From assembly GCF_026723825.1 (NCBI RefSeq), contig NZ_CP113519.1:1550001-1614000 (forward strand): a DNA stretch of 64,000 nt, given 5' to 3'. Positions within the stretch are counted from its first letter, which is position 1. Each line of letters opens with the position of its first letter. The stretch comes from Pseudomonas sp. GOM7. Lineage in GTDB: Bacteria; Pseudomonadota; Gammaproteobacteria; Pseudomonadales; Pseudomonadaceae. Positions 38,369 through 46,357 of the stretch are shown piece by piece. Below the pieces are notes generated by a model, which saw nothing but the letters and a program-made list of their open reading frames with translations, was not told the DNA's origin and ran no database searches. The translations under genes were made by a program, and so were the position numbers.

Positions 38369-39394
38369 ATGGCGCATACCCATTTCACTTCCATTCCCCT
38401 GATCAACGTCTCCGGGCTTTATGCCGATAGCCTCGCCGAGCGCCAGCGCGTTGCCGACGCGCTGGGCCGCGCCGCGCGTGAGGTCGGTTTTCTGCAGATC
38501 ACCGGGCACGGCATTTCCCGCGAGCTACGCGATGGCCTGATCGAGCAGGCGCGGCGCTTCTTCGCGCGGCCGCTGGAGCAGAAGATGCGCTTCTATATCG
38601 GCCAGTCGAGCAACCACAGCGGCTACGTGCCGGAGGGCGAGGAGCAGTTCGCCGGTGGCAGCAAGGATTTGAAGGAAGCCTACGACGTCAATTACGACTA
38701 CACCGAGGCGACCCAGGTCTATCCGCTGCTGGGGCCGACGCAGTGGCCGGACTCGGCGGACTTCAAGCGCGCGGTCAGTGCCTATTACCGGGCGGCGCTG
38801 GCACTGGGTGACACCCTGTTCCGTGGCTTTGCCCTGGCGCTAGGGCTGGCCGAGGACACCTTCGCCGCCATTACCCGGCGACCCACCAGTCAGTTGCGCA
38901 TGATTCATTACCCGCTCGACCCCGACCCGGTGGCCGACCGCCCTGGCATCGGTGCGCACACCGACTACGAGTGCTTCACCATCCTCTTGCCCACCGCCGA
39001 AGGCTTGCAGGTGCTCAATGGCGACGGCCAGTGGATCGATGTGCCGCTGCTGGAGGACGCTTTCGTGATCAACATAGGCGACATGCTCGAGGTGCTCAGC
39101 AACGGGCATTTCGTCGCCACCTCGCACCGCGTGCGCAAGGTCAGCGAGGAGCGTTTCGCCTTCCCGCTGTTCTGCGCCTGTGACTACCCGACGCGCATCG
39201 CGCCGATTGCCGGCCTGCCGGCGCGTGGTGAACGTGAGTACGAGCCTGTGATCTGCGGTGATCACCTGTTCGCGCAGACGGCCCAGACCTTTCGCTATCT
39301 GCGCCAGCGCCTGGAGGATGGCTCGCTGCAACTGCCCGACGGTACGCTGGGGCTGTCCAGCTTCGGTCAGGGGCGCCGGGAGGTGACGGCATGA
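38369..39394 (+). CDS. 2-oxoglutarate/Fe(II) oxygenase of the isopenicillin N synthase superfamily
   Basis: A 341-residue non-haem iron oxygenase. An N-terminal DIOX_N-like segment (about 7-120, with FLQITGHGIS at 41-50) precedes the 2OG-FeII core. Iron ligands are H197 and D199 (AHTDYE) and H253 (TSHRVRK). The expected RxS co-substrate motif is R262-F-A, with alanine for serine. The gene is led by a guanidine-II riboswitch and lies between two guanidine-I operons, so a substrate bearing a guanidino group is likely. Relatives in the superfamily include ethylene-forming enzyme, which can release guanidine from arginine, but direction and substrate are unknown. ATG 38369 is seven bases after GGAG. 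Confidence 0.88.
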   Translation: MAHTHFTSIPLINVSGLYADSLAERQRVADALGRAAREVGFLQITGHGISRELRDGLIEQARRFFARPLEQKMRFYIGQSSNHSGYVPEGEEQFAGGSKDLKEAYDVNYDYTEATQVYPLLGPTQWPDSADFKRAVSAYYRAALALGDTLFRGFALALGLAEDTFAAITRRPTSQLRMIHYPLDPDPVADRPGIGAHTDYECFTILLPTAEGLQVLNGDGQWIDVPLLEDAFVINIGDMLEVLSNGHFVATSHRVRKVSEERFAFPLFCACDYPTRIAPIAGLPARGEREYEPVICGDHLFAQTAQTFRYLRQRLEDGSLQLPDGTLGLSSFGQGRREVTA

Positions 39395-40323
39395 ACCTGC
39401 TGCAACTGGCGAGCCGTTACCCGCACCGCGCCGAGGGCGGCGTGCCGGACTGGATGCTCGGGCACTTCCGTCGGCGCACCATCAGCTTCGCCGATGGCCG
39501 CAGCGATGAGCGCACTCAGGTGCACTGGTTGCAGAGCCGCACCTTCACCATCGACCTGCGCCTGCCGGACGCGCCCGCGCTGCCCGTCCGTGCCTGGCAG
39601 GATTACGACGCCGCCGAGCTGCGCCAACTGGCCAACCACGAGGGCTGGGTAGCCGACAGCATCTGGCAGAACGGCTATCTGAGCTGGCACGGCGGTGTGA
39701 GCCTGCAACTGCACAACCGCTGGCCGGAACCGGCGCAACTGCGGCGCATCGGCAACTGCATGATCGAGTTCGGCACCAGCGGCGCTTACGTCGAAGACTG
39801 GCGTTTGCAGGCCAGCAGCGGGCCCTTGATCGGCCTGCGCCTGCTGCAGGAGTGTGATGCGCACAGCGGCGAGGTGCTGCAGCGGGGTGGTGGCCTGATT
39901 CTCTGTGGCGACCGACTCGGCTGGGTTCAGGGGCGAGCCGTGGAGCCGGGCGAATCGTCGCTGCAACTGCGCGAGCGAGTCGAACAGGCGCGTGGTGATG
40001 GCCAGGCCCTGGCTGCGCTGTTCGACTTCGAGACCTCACTGGCCCACGTCGATGCGCAGGGGCATTATCGGGTGGTGCTGTCCACCTTGCCGGCACGAGT
40101 GGGGCAGGCCGTTTCGCTGGAGGGCTTCGAGGTGCCGGAGGCAGGCAGTCTGTGCCAGCGCCTGCAGCAGCCGGATGGCCGCGATGTGGTGCGCACCTTC
40201 CTCATCGACACGTTGGAGCCGGATTGGCGGGCAGAGCTGGCCACGCCCTGCACCGAGGAGGCGCAGCGCTGGTTCGCCGCCGAGAGGGAAACCCTGTCGC
40301 GGTATCTGCAGGTGTTGAGCTAG
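39391..40323 (+). CDS. Unrecognised protein coupled to the guanidine-regulated oxygenase
   Basis: A 310-residue soluble protein with no domain I recognise. It overlaps the oxygenase stop by four bases (ATGA), so translation is coupled and both share the guanidine-II riboswitch. The sequence is rich in tryptophan and aromatic residues in the first half (GVPDWMLGHFRRRTISF, NHEGWVADSIWQNGYLSWHGG), suggesting a beta-rich lipocalin-like or cupin-like fold; this is a guess from composition. No signal peptide, helix or metal motif stands out. The C-terminus is helical. It ends before a repeat-filled gap. Confidence 0.75.
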   Translation: MNLLQLASRYPHRAEGGVPDWMLGHFRRRTISFADGRSDERTQVHWLQSRTFTIDLRLPDAPALPVRAWQDYDAAELRQLANHEGWVADSIWQNGYLSWHGGVSLQLHNRWPEPAQLRRIGNCMIEFGTSGAYVEDWRLQASSGPLIGLRLLQECDAHSGEVLQRGGGLILCGDRLGWVQGRAVEPGESSLQLRERVEQARGDGQALAALFDFETSLAHVDAQGHYRVVLSTLPARVGQAVSLEGFEVPEAGSLCQRLQQPDGRDVVRTFLIDTLEPDWRAELATPCTEEAQRWFAAERETLSRYLQVLS

Positions 40324-40398
40324 GCAGCGGGGCTGGATTCATAGCTGCAAAGCTCGCCGCTGAAGCGCGACATTCTTTGTAGGAGCGCGCGTCGATTT

Positions 40399-40658
40399 GT
40401 AGGGTGCGCCGTGCGCACCGAAACGGCGGCCCTGTAGCCGGATGCAATCCGGGAAATACACTCGCCGCTGAAGCGCCTCCCACAGTAGCCCGGCTCCATG
40501 CGATTCGTGGGAGGGGCTTTCGGCTCGGGCATCCTGCTTCGCTCTGCCTCCTGCATCCATGCAGTCATAGCCGCGACGATGCAGCAGCAGAGGTGGTGCG
40601 CATGGCGCACCCTACGGTTATCGCGCGGTCTGCCTGCGTAGGGTGCGCTGCGCGCACC
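40399..40658. repeat. Mixed REP cluster between convergent genes
   Basis: GTAGGGTGCGC-class copies at 40399-40419, 40595-40615 and 40638-40658; an AGCCGGATGCAATCCGGG copy at 40435-40453; and a GTGGGAGGGGCTTT...AGCCGCGAC-class repeat at 40507-40577 split by a 48-bp insert. No gene is present in 40324-40674. Confidence 0.88.
40521..40568. repeat. 48-bp element nested in a GTGGGAGG-class REP (copy B)
   Basis: Starts CGGCTCGGGCATCCTGCT and ends CTCCTGCATCCATGCAGTCA. It separates GGGAGGGGCTTT from AGCCGCGAC, which are contiguous in the copies at 20155-20178 and 44142-44165. 41 of 48 bases match copy A. Confidence 0.85.
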
Positions 40659-40674
40659 GAAACAGCCGCTGCTA

Positions 40675-41478
40675 TCAACGGGCAGCAATCCGCTCGGCCA
40701 GTTCGCTGGGCAGTTGCACGTGCGCCCGGCGTGCCTCGTTCAGCGGCAGGTCGTAGGTGATGCGCGCGCCATAGGCGCCAGGTGCCTGCGGGTCGTGGCG
40801 TACCTTGTCGAATACCAGCAGGCGGGTGCCGAGGCTGAAGCCTTCGGACAGGTCGTGGGTGACCATGAACACCGTCAACCGGGTTTCCTGCCACAGCTCC
40901 AGCAGCAGCGTGTGCATGTCCTTGCGGATACCGGGATCGAGGGCGCCGAAGGGTTCGTCGAGCAGCAGCACCCGTGGCTGCATGATCAATGCCTGGGCGA
41001 TGGCCAGACGCTGCTGCATACCACCGGAGAGGGCGCTGGGGTACTTGTCCAGAGCATGACCGAGGCCGACCCGGGTGAGGATGCTGGCGGCACGCTCGCG
41101 GGCTTCGCGTTTGGCCGCGCCGAGCAGGCGCCCGAGCAGTCGCGACTGGCGCAGCTCCAGGCCGAGGGCGACGTTGTCCAGCACGCTCAGGTGCGGGAAC
41201 ACCGAATAGCGCTGAAACACCACGCCACGGCTGGGATCGGGCTCGGCCATCAGCGGCTCACCGCCGAGCAGAATCTGCCCACGACTGGGGCGCTCCTGGC
41301 CGAGCAGCAGGCGCAGGAAGGTGGACTTGCCGCAGCCCGAGGCGCCCACCAGGGCGCAGAACTCGCCTTCGGCGATGCTCAGGTCGAGGCGCTCCAGCAC
41401 GGTCTGGTCGCCGTATTGCTGCCAGACATTCTTCACTTCGATGAAGGCGCCTGCTGCGCTGCTTTTCTTGTCGCTCAT
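40675..41478 (-). CDS. ABC transporter ATP-binding protein, guanidine-regulated (TauB/SsuB-like)
   Basis: A 267-residue ABC ATPase. Walker A GASGCGKS at 45-52, signature LSGGMQQR, and Walker B VLLLDEPFGALD. It belongs to the nitrate/sulfonate/taurine group, matching the NMT1-type binding protein in the neighbouring guanidine-I operon. ATG 41478 overlaps the permease stop (ATGA), so the two are coupled. Powers import across the inner membrane. Confidence 0.9.
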   Translation of the reverse strand: MSDKKSSAAGAFIEVKNVWQQYGDQTVLERLDLSIAEGEFCALVGASGCGKSTFLRLLLGQERPSRGQILLGGEPLMAEPDPSRGVVFQRYSVFPHLSVLDNVALGLELRQSRLLGRLLGAAKREARERAASILTRVGLGHALDKYPSALSGGMQQRLAIAQALIMQPRVLLLDEPFGALDPGIRKDMHTLLLELWQETRLTVFMVTHDLSEGFSLGTRLLVFDKVRHDPQAPGAYGARITYDLPLNEARRAHVQLPSELAERIAAR

Positions 41479-42290
41479 GCCTTGGCTCCTTCATACCAGG
41501 GGAAGCACAGCCGGGTGAGCTGGCGCAGGCCCAGATCCAGGGCCCAGGCCAGCAGGGTGATCCAGGCCACGTAGGGCAGGATGATGTCCATGGCCATGTA
41601 GCGACGCACGAGGAAGATGCGGTAGCCCAGGCCGTCGGTGGAGGCGATGGCTTCGGCGGCGATCAGGAACAGCCAGGCCGAACCGAGCACCAGGCGCAGG
41701 GAGATGAGCAGGCGTGGCAAGAGTTGCGGCAATACCAGGCGCAGGATCAGCGTCCAGGTGTTGGCACCGAGGGTCTGCGCCTTGATCAGCAGTTCGCTGG
41801 GAATTTCCCGGGCGCGTTGTTCCAGGTCACGGGCCAGCATCGGGGTGACGCCGATGACGATGAGCATGACCTTGGACAGTTCACCGAGGCCGAAGACGAT
41901 GAACAGGATCGGCAGGATGGCCAGGGGCGGAATCATCGACAGCACCGTCAGCAGCGGCGATAGCGGCGCGCCCAGCAGCGGCAGGGTGCCGGCGGCGATG
42001 CCCAGCGTCAGGCCCAGCAGCGCGGCGATGCCCAGGCCAAGGCCGAGACGTTGCAGGCTGGAGGCGGTGTCCTGCCAGAACAGGTACTGGCCGCTGCGTT
42101 TGTCTTCGTTGAAGGCCAGGCGGTTCATGGAGTCGGCCATCTGCCCGGCACTGGGCAGCAGTTTGTCGTTGGGGTTCTCGGCCAGACGGCTGGTCGAGGC
42201 GCTGAAGTAAATGAACAGCAGCAGGGCGAAGGGCAGCAGGATCAGCAGCAGGCGTCCGCTGCGATCCGGGTGACGGTTGATCAGGCGCAT
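41475..42290 (-). CDS. ABC transporter permease, guanidine-regulated (TauC/SsuC-like)
   Basis: A 271-residue inner-membrane protein with about six helices and the permease EAA-type loop region before LILRLVLPQLLPRLLISLR. Preceded by GAGG at ATG 42290. It stands downstream of the second guanidine-I riboswitch and a small leader ORF. With the ATPase and the separately encoded binding protein it forms one importer split across two units. Confidence 0.9.
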   Translation of the reverse strand: MRLINRHPDRSGRLLLILLPFALLLFIYFSASTSRLAENPNDKLLPSAGQMADSMNRLAFNEDKRSGQYLFWQDTASSLQRLGLGLGIAALLGLTLGIAAGTLPLLGAPLSPLLTVLSMIPPLAILPILFIVFGLGELSKVMLIVIGVTPMLARDLEQRAREIPSELLIKAQTLGANTWTLILRLVLPQLLPRLLISLRLVLGSAWLFLIAAEAIASTDGLGYRIFLVRRYMAMDIILPYVAWITLLAWALDLGLRQLTRLCFPWYEGAKA

Positions 42291-42330
42291 GGAGAATCCT
42301 CTTCGGCCCAGGAACGAAAGGCGTGCGCAG

Positions 42331-42411
42331 CTAGCGGACGCAAGGGGATACGAACGTCAGGCCTGTGGAGAGGACGGCTGACAGCCGTTGATGCGAGTGG
42401 GGCATACCCAT
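42331..42411 (-). CDS. Possible 26-residue leader peptide
   Basis: A short frame with an unusually good ribosome site (GGAGG, six bases before ATG 42411). It encodes a 26-residue peptide opening MGMPHSHQRLSAV and ending SPCVR. It lies between the guanidine-I aptamer and the permease gene, where a translated leader could serve attenuation or coupling. The strong site is the only support, and conservation is unknown. Confidence 0.35.
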   Translation of the reverse strand: MGMPHSHQRLSAVLSTGLTFVSPCVR

Positions 42412-42475
42412 GGTGATCCTCCAATTCGAGACGGGGCGGGCAGGAGTTCGCGGCGGTTCCCCACGGATGGGGCGC

Positions 42476-42572
42476 GTTCTCCCGGGCTTTTGTCCCGCCG
42501 TGTAACCTCGCTGGAGGTCGCCAGCTCTCGGACCAGTCGCTCGCCTGGGGCGAGCCGGAACCCTAGCCGGCT
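42476..42572 (-). promoter_or_regulatory. Guanidine-I (ykkC) riboswitch 2
   Basis: Minus strand blocks CTAGGGTTCCG (42566-42556), CTGGTCCGAGAG (42536-42525), and ACACGGCGGGACAAAAGCCC with GGGAGA (42503-42478), the same order as riboswitch 1. About 185 bases separate it from the permease start. Confidence 0.93.
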
Positions 42573-42841
42573 ATTGGCAAATTGTGGTGCCGCGTGCCCG
42601 GTGTACCGGGGCATTTCCTGCACGCTCTGGCTAAAGCGAACATCGTGCCAGGCGCCAACCATCGCACTTTGCGTGACAGGAATGCGGCTCGGTGCGCCGT
42701 GCTGGTGCGTTGCGTTGATGCGGTGCTGTCTGATGGGGCATCTGGCCGAGGATCTGCGCAGTGTGACGCCCGTCTAAAGAGAGGCGGTGGAGTTGTGCGG
42801 GCCTCGGCACACTCTGCAGGTCACTTTTCAGGAGATTCTCG

Positions 42842-43087
42842 ATGCATCTGTTGTCCTTCCTCAAGGGCGCGCTGGCCATGTTCTGGCTGGTGGCGCTGCT
42901 CAATCTGCTCTATCCCTTCGCCACGCCACTGGGCGCCTGGGTGAACTGGGCCGCGTTGTTCCTGCTGCTGGCGCATGCCGGTGAGCTGCTGCTGTTCCGC
43001 TCGCGTCTGGAGGGCATGCCGGGGCTGTGGTGGCAGCGCCTGCAGGTGCTGGCGTTCGGCATGCTGCACCTGCAAACGCTGCGCTGA
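42842..43087 (+). CDS. DUF1145 family small membrane protein
   Basis: An 81-residue hydrophobic protein with two to three helices (LLSFLKGALAMFWLVALLNL; NWAALFLLLAHAGELLLF), fitting the DUF1145/YhhL family. Function unknown. ATG 42842 has AGGAG upstream. Convergent with mmsB. Confidence 0.8.
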   Translation: MHLLSFLKGALAMFWLVALLNLLYPFATPLGAWVNWAALFLLLAHAGELLLFRSRLEGMPGLWWQRLQVLAFGMLHLQTLR

Positions 43088-43165
43088 TCGGACGCGCTCA
43101 GCTCACATGCATGCCCATAGGCGCTAGCTTGCTGGCGATCCGCCTTGGGGCATGCAAGGCGATAT

Positions 43166-44053
43166 CTACTGCTCGACGAACAACTGCTGCACCACGGAAA
43201 AATCCTGCTTGCCCTTGCCCTGCTTGAGCAGCAGGCGATAGAGCTGCAGCGCCAGGGCGCCCATTGGCGCGCTGTTGCCGTGGTGGCTGGCGGTTTCCTG
43301 AGCCAGGCCGAGATCCTTGGCCATCAGCTCGGCCATGAAACCACCGCTGTAGCCCTTGGATGCCGGTGCGTTCTCCATCACCCCGGGCCAGGGGTTGTAC
43401 TTTTCCAGCGTCCAGTTGCCGCCGGAACTCTGCCGCATGATCTCGGCCAGCACCGCCGGCTCCAGACCGTTGGCCACGCCCATGGCCATGGCTTCGGCGG
43501 TGGCGATCATTTGCACGGCGAGCACCTGGTTATTGCACACCTTGGCCACCTGGCCGGCGCCATCCGGACCGGCGTGGAAGATGTTGCGGCCCATGGCGGC
43601 GAGAATCGGCTGGGCCTTCTCCAGCGCCTCGGCTTCACCGCCGACCATGAAAGTCAGGGTAGCGGCCGCCGCTCCGCCGGTGCCGCCTGAAACGGGCGCA
43701 TCGAGCAGGGCGATGCCACGTTCACGGGCGGCGGCATGCACCTTGCGCGCGGACTCCGGGGCGATGGTGGAGCACTCGATCACCAGGGTGCCGGCTGCGA
43801 GCCGATCGAGCAGGCCGTCGTCTCCCAGATACAACGCCTCCACATGGCGGCTGGCGGGCAGCATGCTGATCACCACCTGCGCCTGATCGATGGCGTCAGC
43901 GGCGCTGGCGGCCGCCACCGCGCCTTCGCCGGCCAGGGTGTCGACGGCGCTGCGCACCAGGTCGAAGACTTTCAGCGGGTAACCCGCCTTGAGCAGGTTG
44001 CGAGCCATGGGCAGGCCCATGTGGCCTAGGCCGATAAAGGCGATCTGGGTCAT
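43166..44053 (-). CDS. mmsB: 3-hydroxyisobutyrate dehydrogenase
   Basis: A 295-residue NAD-dependent beta-hydroxyacid dehydrogenase that oxidises 3-hydroxyisobutyrate to methylmalonate semialdehyde in valine breakdown. Motifs: Rossmann GLGHMG at 8-13, DAPVSGGTGGAAAATLTFMV, and catalytic lysine in GQVAKVCNNQ. ATG 44053 has AAGGAG. The downstream aldehyde enzyme MmsA is encoded 6 kb away in the same cluster rather than adjacent, as in P. aeruginosa. Confidence 0.92.
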   Translation of the reverse strand: MTQIAFIGLGHMGLPMARNLLKAGYPLKVFDLVRSAVDTLAGEGAVAAASAADAIDQAQVVISMLPASRHVEALYLGDDGLLDRLAAGTLVIECSTIAPESARKVHAAARERGIALLDAPVSGGTGGAAAATLTFMVGGEAEALEKAQPILAAMGRNIFHAGPDGAGQVAKVCNNQVLAVQMIATAEAMAMGVANGLEPAVLAEIMRQSSGGNWTLEKYNPWPGVMENAPASKGYSGGFMAELMAKDLGLAQETASHHGNSAPMGALALQLYRLLLKQGKGKQDFSVVQQLFVEQ

Positions 44054-44141
44054 GTCGGTTCTCCTTTTCTTGTTGCTCTTGGGTGACTGCTCAATGCCAA
44101 TCAATCACGCATCAATCGTGTAGGTTCCCGGTGCTCTGCCG

Positions 44142-44196
44142 GTCGCGGCTAAAGCCCCTCCCACAGGCCCCATTTCCCGGATTGCATCCGGGCTAC
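44142..44196. repeat. Two REP-class palindromes
   Basis: An inverted GTGGGAGGGGCTTTAGCCGC-class copy at 44142-44165 and a CCCGGATTGCATCCGGGCTAC-like copy at 44176-44196, between mmsB and the lyase gene. Confidence 0.85.
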
Positions 44197-44204
44197 GGCT
44201 AGTG

Positions 44205-45041
44205 TTACTGCCCGGTTTTGAACAGCTCGTTGAGTTCGGCGAAGGAAGCGGCGTTCCTGGCGAAGCCTGCGTCGCCCTGATGCAGCGCGCGTGCGGCCTG
44301 GAGGAAGCCGCCAAAGGCTGCGCGCGCCAGGCTGGAGCCGACGCTGACCCGGCGCACGCCCAGCTCGCTCAGGTCGTCCAGGGTCAGGGCGCTGCTGGAC
44401 AGCCCCAGCAGCACGTTGACCGGCCTGGGCGCCACGGCCCGCACCACGGCGTCGATCTGCTCGCGCGTGGTCAGGCCGGGGGCGTAGAGCACATCGGCGC
44501 CGGCCTCGGCATAGGCTTCCAGGCGGCGCAGGGTGTCGGCCAGGTCTTCACGCCCATGCAGGAAGTTTTCTGCGCGGGCGCAGAGGGTGAAGGGGAAGGG
44601 CAGGCTGCGCACGGCCGCCACCGATGCGCGGATGCGCTCCACCGCCAGCTCCAGCGGGTAGATGGGCGCCTGCGGATTACCGCTGGCATCCTCGATGGAG
44701 CCACCCACCAGGCCACAGGCAGCGGCCTGCAGCAGGGTGTCGGCGCAGCCCTGGGGCTCATCGGCGAAGCCGTTTTCCAGATCGGCTGCCACCGGCAATG
44801 GCGTGGCTTCGACTATGGCGCGGGCGTTGACCAGGGTGTCTTCGCGGCTGATCAGGCCCTCGCCGTCGGCGCGCCCGAGGCTGAAGGCCAGGCCGGCGCT
44901 GGTGCTGGCCAGGGCCTCGAAACCCAGGGCCGCGAGGATCTTCGCCGAGCCGGCATCCCAGGGGTTGGGTAGCACCAGTAACTCGTCGCGTTGATGCAGG
45001 GCCTGGAAGGCCTGGGCTTTTTGCAGTTGCGTATCGGCCAT
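44205..45041 (-). CDS. Isocitrate lyase/PEP mutase superfamily protein
   Basis: A 278-residue alpha/beta-barrel enzyme. Features: NPWDAGSAKILAALGFEALASTSAGLAF near 26-53, PVAADLENGF (metal-binding), and GGSIEDASG (the second acidic site). Family members include oxaloacetate decarboxylase, 2-methylisocitrate lyase-like and phosphonate enzymes; this short PEP-mutase type has no firm substrate. It lies within the valine catabolic cluster. ATG 45041 has AAGGAG. Confidence 0.85.
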   Translation of the reverse strand: MADTQLQKAQAFQALHQRDELLVLPNPWDAGSAKILAALGFEALASTSAGLAFSLGRADGEGLISREDTLVNARAIVEATPLPVAADLENGFADEPQGCADTLLQAAACGLVGGSIEDASGNPQAPIYPLELAVERIRASVAAVRSLPFPFTLCARAENFLHGREDLADTLRRLEAYAEAGADVLYAPGLTTREQIDAVVRAVAPRPVNVLLGLSSSALTLDDLSELGVRRVSVGSSLARAAFGGFLQAARALHQGDAGFARNAASFAELNELFKTGQ

Positions 45042-45105
45042 GCTGTTGCTCCTTGTTAATTGTCGTGCCTGCAGATCCTCAGGTCGCGGCTATAGCCCCA
45101 CAGGT

Positions 45106-45126
45106 GTAGGGTGCGCCGTGCGCACC
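45106..45126. repeat. Single REP (GTAGGGTGCGC class)
   Basis: One complete palindrome between the lyase and the hydrolase genes; the adjacent 45083-45100 resembles a decayed GTCGCGGCTAAAGCCCC repeat. Confidence 0.8.
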
Positions 45127-45145
45127 GGGCAGGCGGCGCGGCCTT

Positions 45146-46249
45146 CTACAAATCCGCCAGTGGGTGCTCGCCGTCCCAGGCCGGGGCGAAGTGCGCCTCG
45201 ATCACGTCCTGCGGGATCGTCGCCACATCCGGCCAATGCCAGTGCGGCGCCTGATCCTTGTCGATCAGGCGGGCGCGCACCCCTTCGAGGAATTCCGGGT
45301 GGCGGCAGCAATTCAGGCTCATGGCGTATTCCATGCGGAACACCTCGGCCAGGGACAGGTGGCGGGCCCGGCGGATCTGCTCCCAGACCAGATGGGCGGT
45401 CAGTGGGCAGCCATGGGCCAGGGTCTTGGCGGCGCGCGCCAGCAGGGCGTCGTCGTCCTGCTGCAGAGCGCTGAGGGTTTGCACCGCTGCCGGCAGGTCG
45501 GCGACATCGAGCAAGTCATCGATACGCTCGCGGCGCGGCAGCCACTGTGCGGCTGGCAGTTCTTCTCGGGCCTCGCTTTCCAGCGCGCGCAGCAGGCTGT
45601 GTAGCTGGGCCTCGGGCTGTTCGCGCCAGTTCAGTTGCACCAGGCCATCGAGCAGGGCGCCTTGCTGGTCGTCGCGCAGGAAGCGGTCGGCCAGGTTCAG
45701 ATCCAGCGCATCGCGGGCGTTGATGCTGGCGGCGGTGAGGCCGAGGAACAGACCCAGGCGCCCAGGCAGGCGGGCGAGGAACCAGCTACCGCCGACATCC
45801 GGGTATAAGCCGATATTGATTTCCGGCATGCCCAGGCGGCTGCTGGGGGTGACGATGCGGATGCCGGCGCCCTGCATCAGGCCCATGCCGCCACCGAGCA
45901 CATGGCCATGGGCCCAGCAGATGAAGGGTTTGGGGTAGGTGTGGATGCGATAGTCGAGGCGATATTCGTCGGCGAAGAAGCGCCGCGCCAGGGCCGGTAC
46001 ATCGCCAGGACGCTCGCGGCACTGGTGGACGAGCTGCACCACGTCGCCGCCGGCGCAGAAGGCCTTGGCGCCGTTGCCGCGCAGCATCACGCAGGCGATT
46101 TCGGGGTCGTTGGCCCAGGCCTTGAGGCGCGCATCGAGCGCTTCGATCATGGGCAGGGAGAGTGCATTGAGGCTCTTCTCTGCATCCAGGCTGGCGATGC
46201 CGATGCGGTAGCCATGCAGGCTGGGGCGTTCTTCAAATTGCAGATTCAT
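45146..46249 (-). CDS. 3-hydroxyisobutyryl-CoA hydrolase (HIBCH-like)
   Basis: A 367-residue crotonase-fold enzyme longer than hydratases, matching HIBCH, which frees 3-hydroxyisobutyrate in valine breakdown. Conserved: GNGAKAFCAGGDVVQL near 58-73, GHVLGGGMGLMQGAG (oxyanion hole), and MPEINIGLYPDVGGSWFLARLPG. A cluster with ECH, acyl-CoA dehydrogenase and mmsAB supports the role. A ribosome site upstream of ATG 46249 is weak. Confidence 0.9.
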   Translation of the reverse strand: MNLQFEERPSLHGYRIGIASLDAEKSLNALSLPMIEALDARLKAWANDPEIACVMLRGNGAKAFCAGGDVVQLVHQCRERPGDVPALARRFFADEYRLDYRIHTYPKPFICWAHGHVLGGGMGLMQGAGIRIVTPSSRLGMPEINIGLYPDVGGSWFLARLPGRLGLFLGLTAASINARDALDLNLADRFLRDDQQGALLDGLVQLNWREQPEAQLHSLLRALESEAREELPAAQWLPRRERIDDLLDVADLPAAVQTLSALQQDDDALLARAAKTLAHGCPLTAHLVWEQIRRARHLSLAEVFRMEYAMSLNCCRHPEFLEGVRARLIDKDQAPHWHWPDVATIPQDVIEAHFAPAWDGEHPLADL

Positions 46250-46265
46250 AGGGCAACCTTTGGTT

Positions 46266-46354
46266 GAGCTTCAAGCCGCAAGCCACAAGCTTCAAGTAAG
46301 AGCGCCAGAGCGGCTTTTGGCTTGCAGCTCGTATCTTGCCGCTTGTCGCTGCTC
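46266..46354. repeat. AGCTTCAAGC-type repeat
   Basis: Imperfect inverted array of AGCTTCAAGC/GCAAGCCACAAGC on one side and GGCTTGCAGCTCG/CTTGCCGCTTG on the other, of the same kind as the repeat at 35226-35351. Fills the gap between two crotonase genes. Confidence 0.8.
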
Positions 46355-46357
46355 CTC

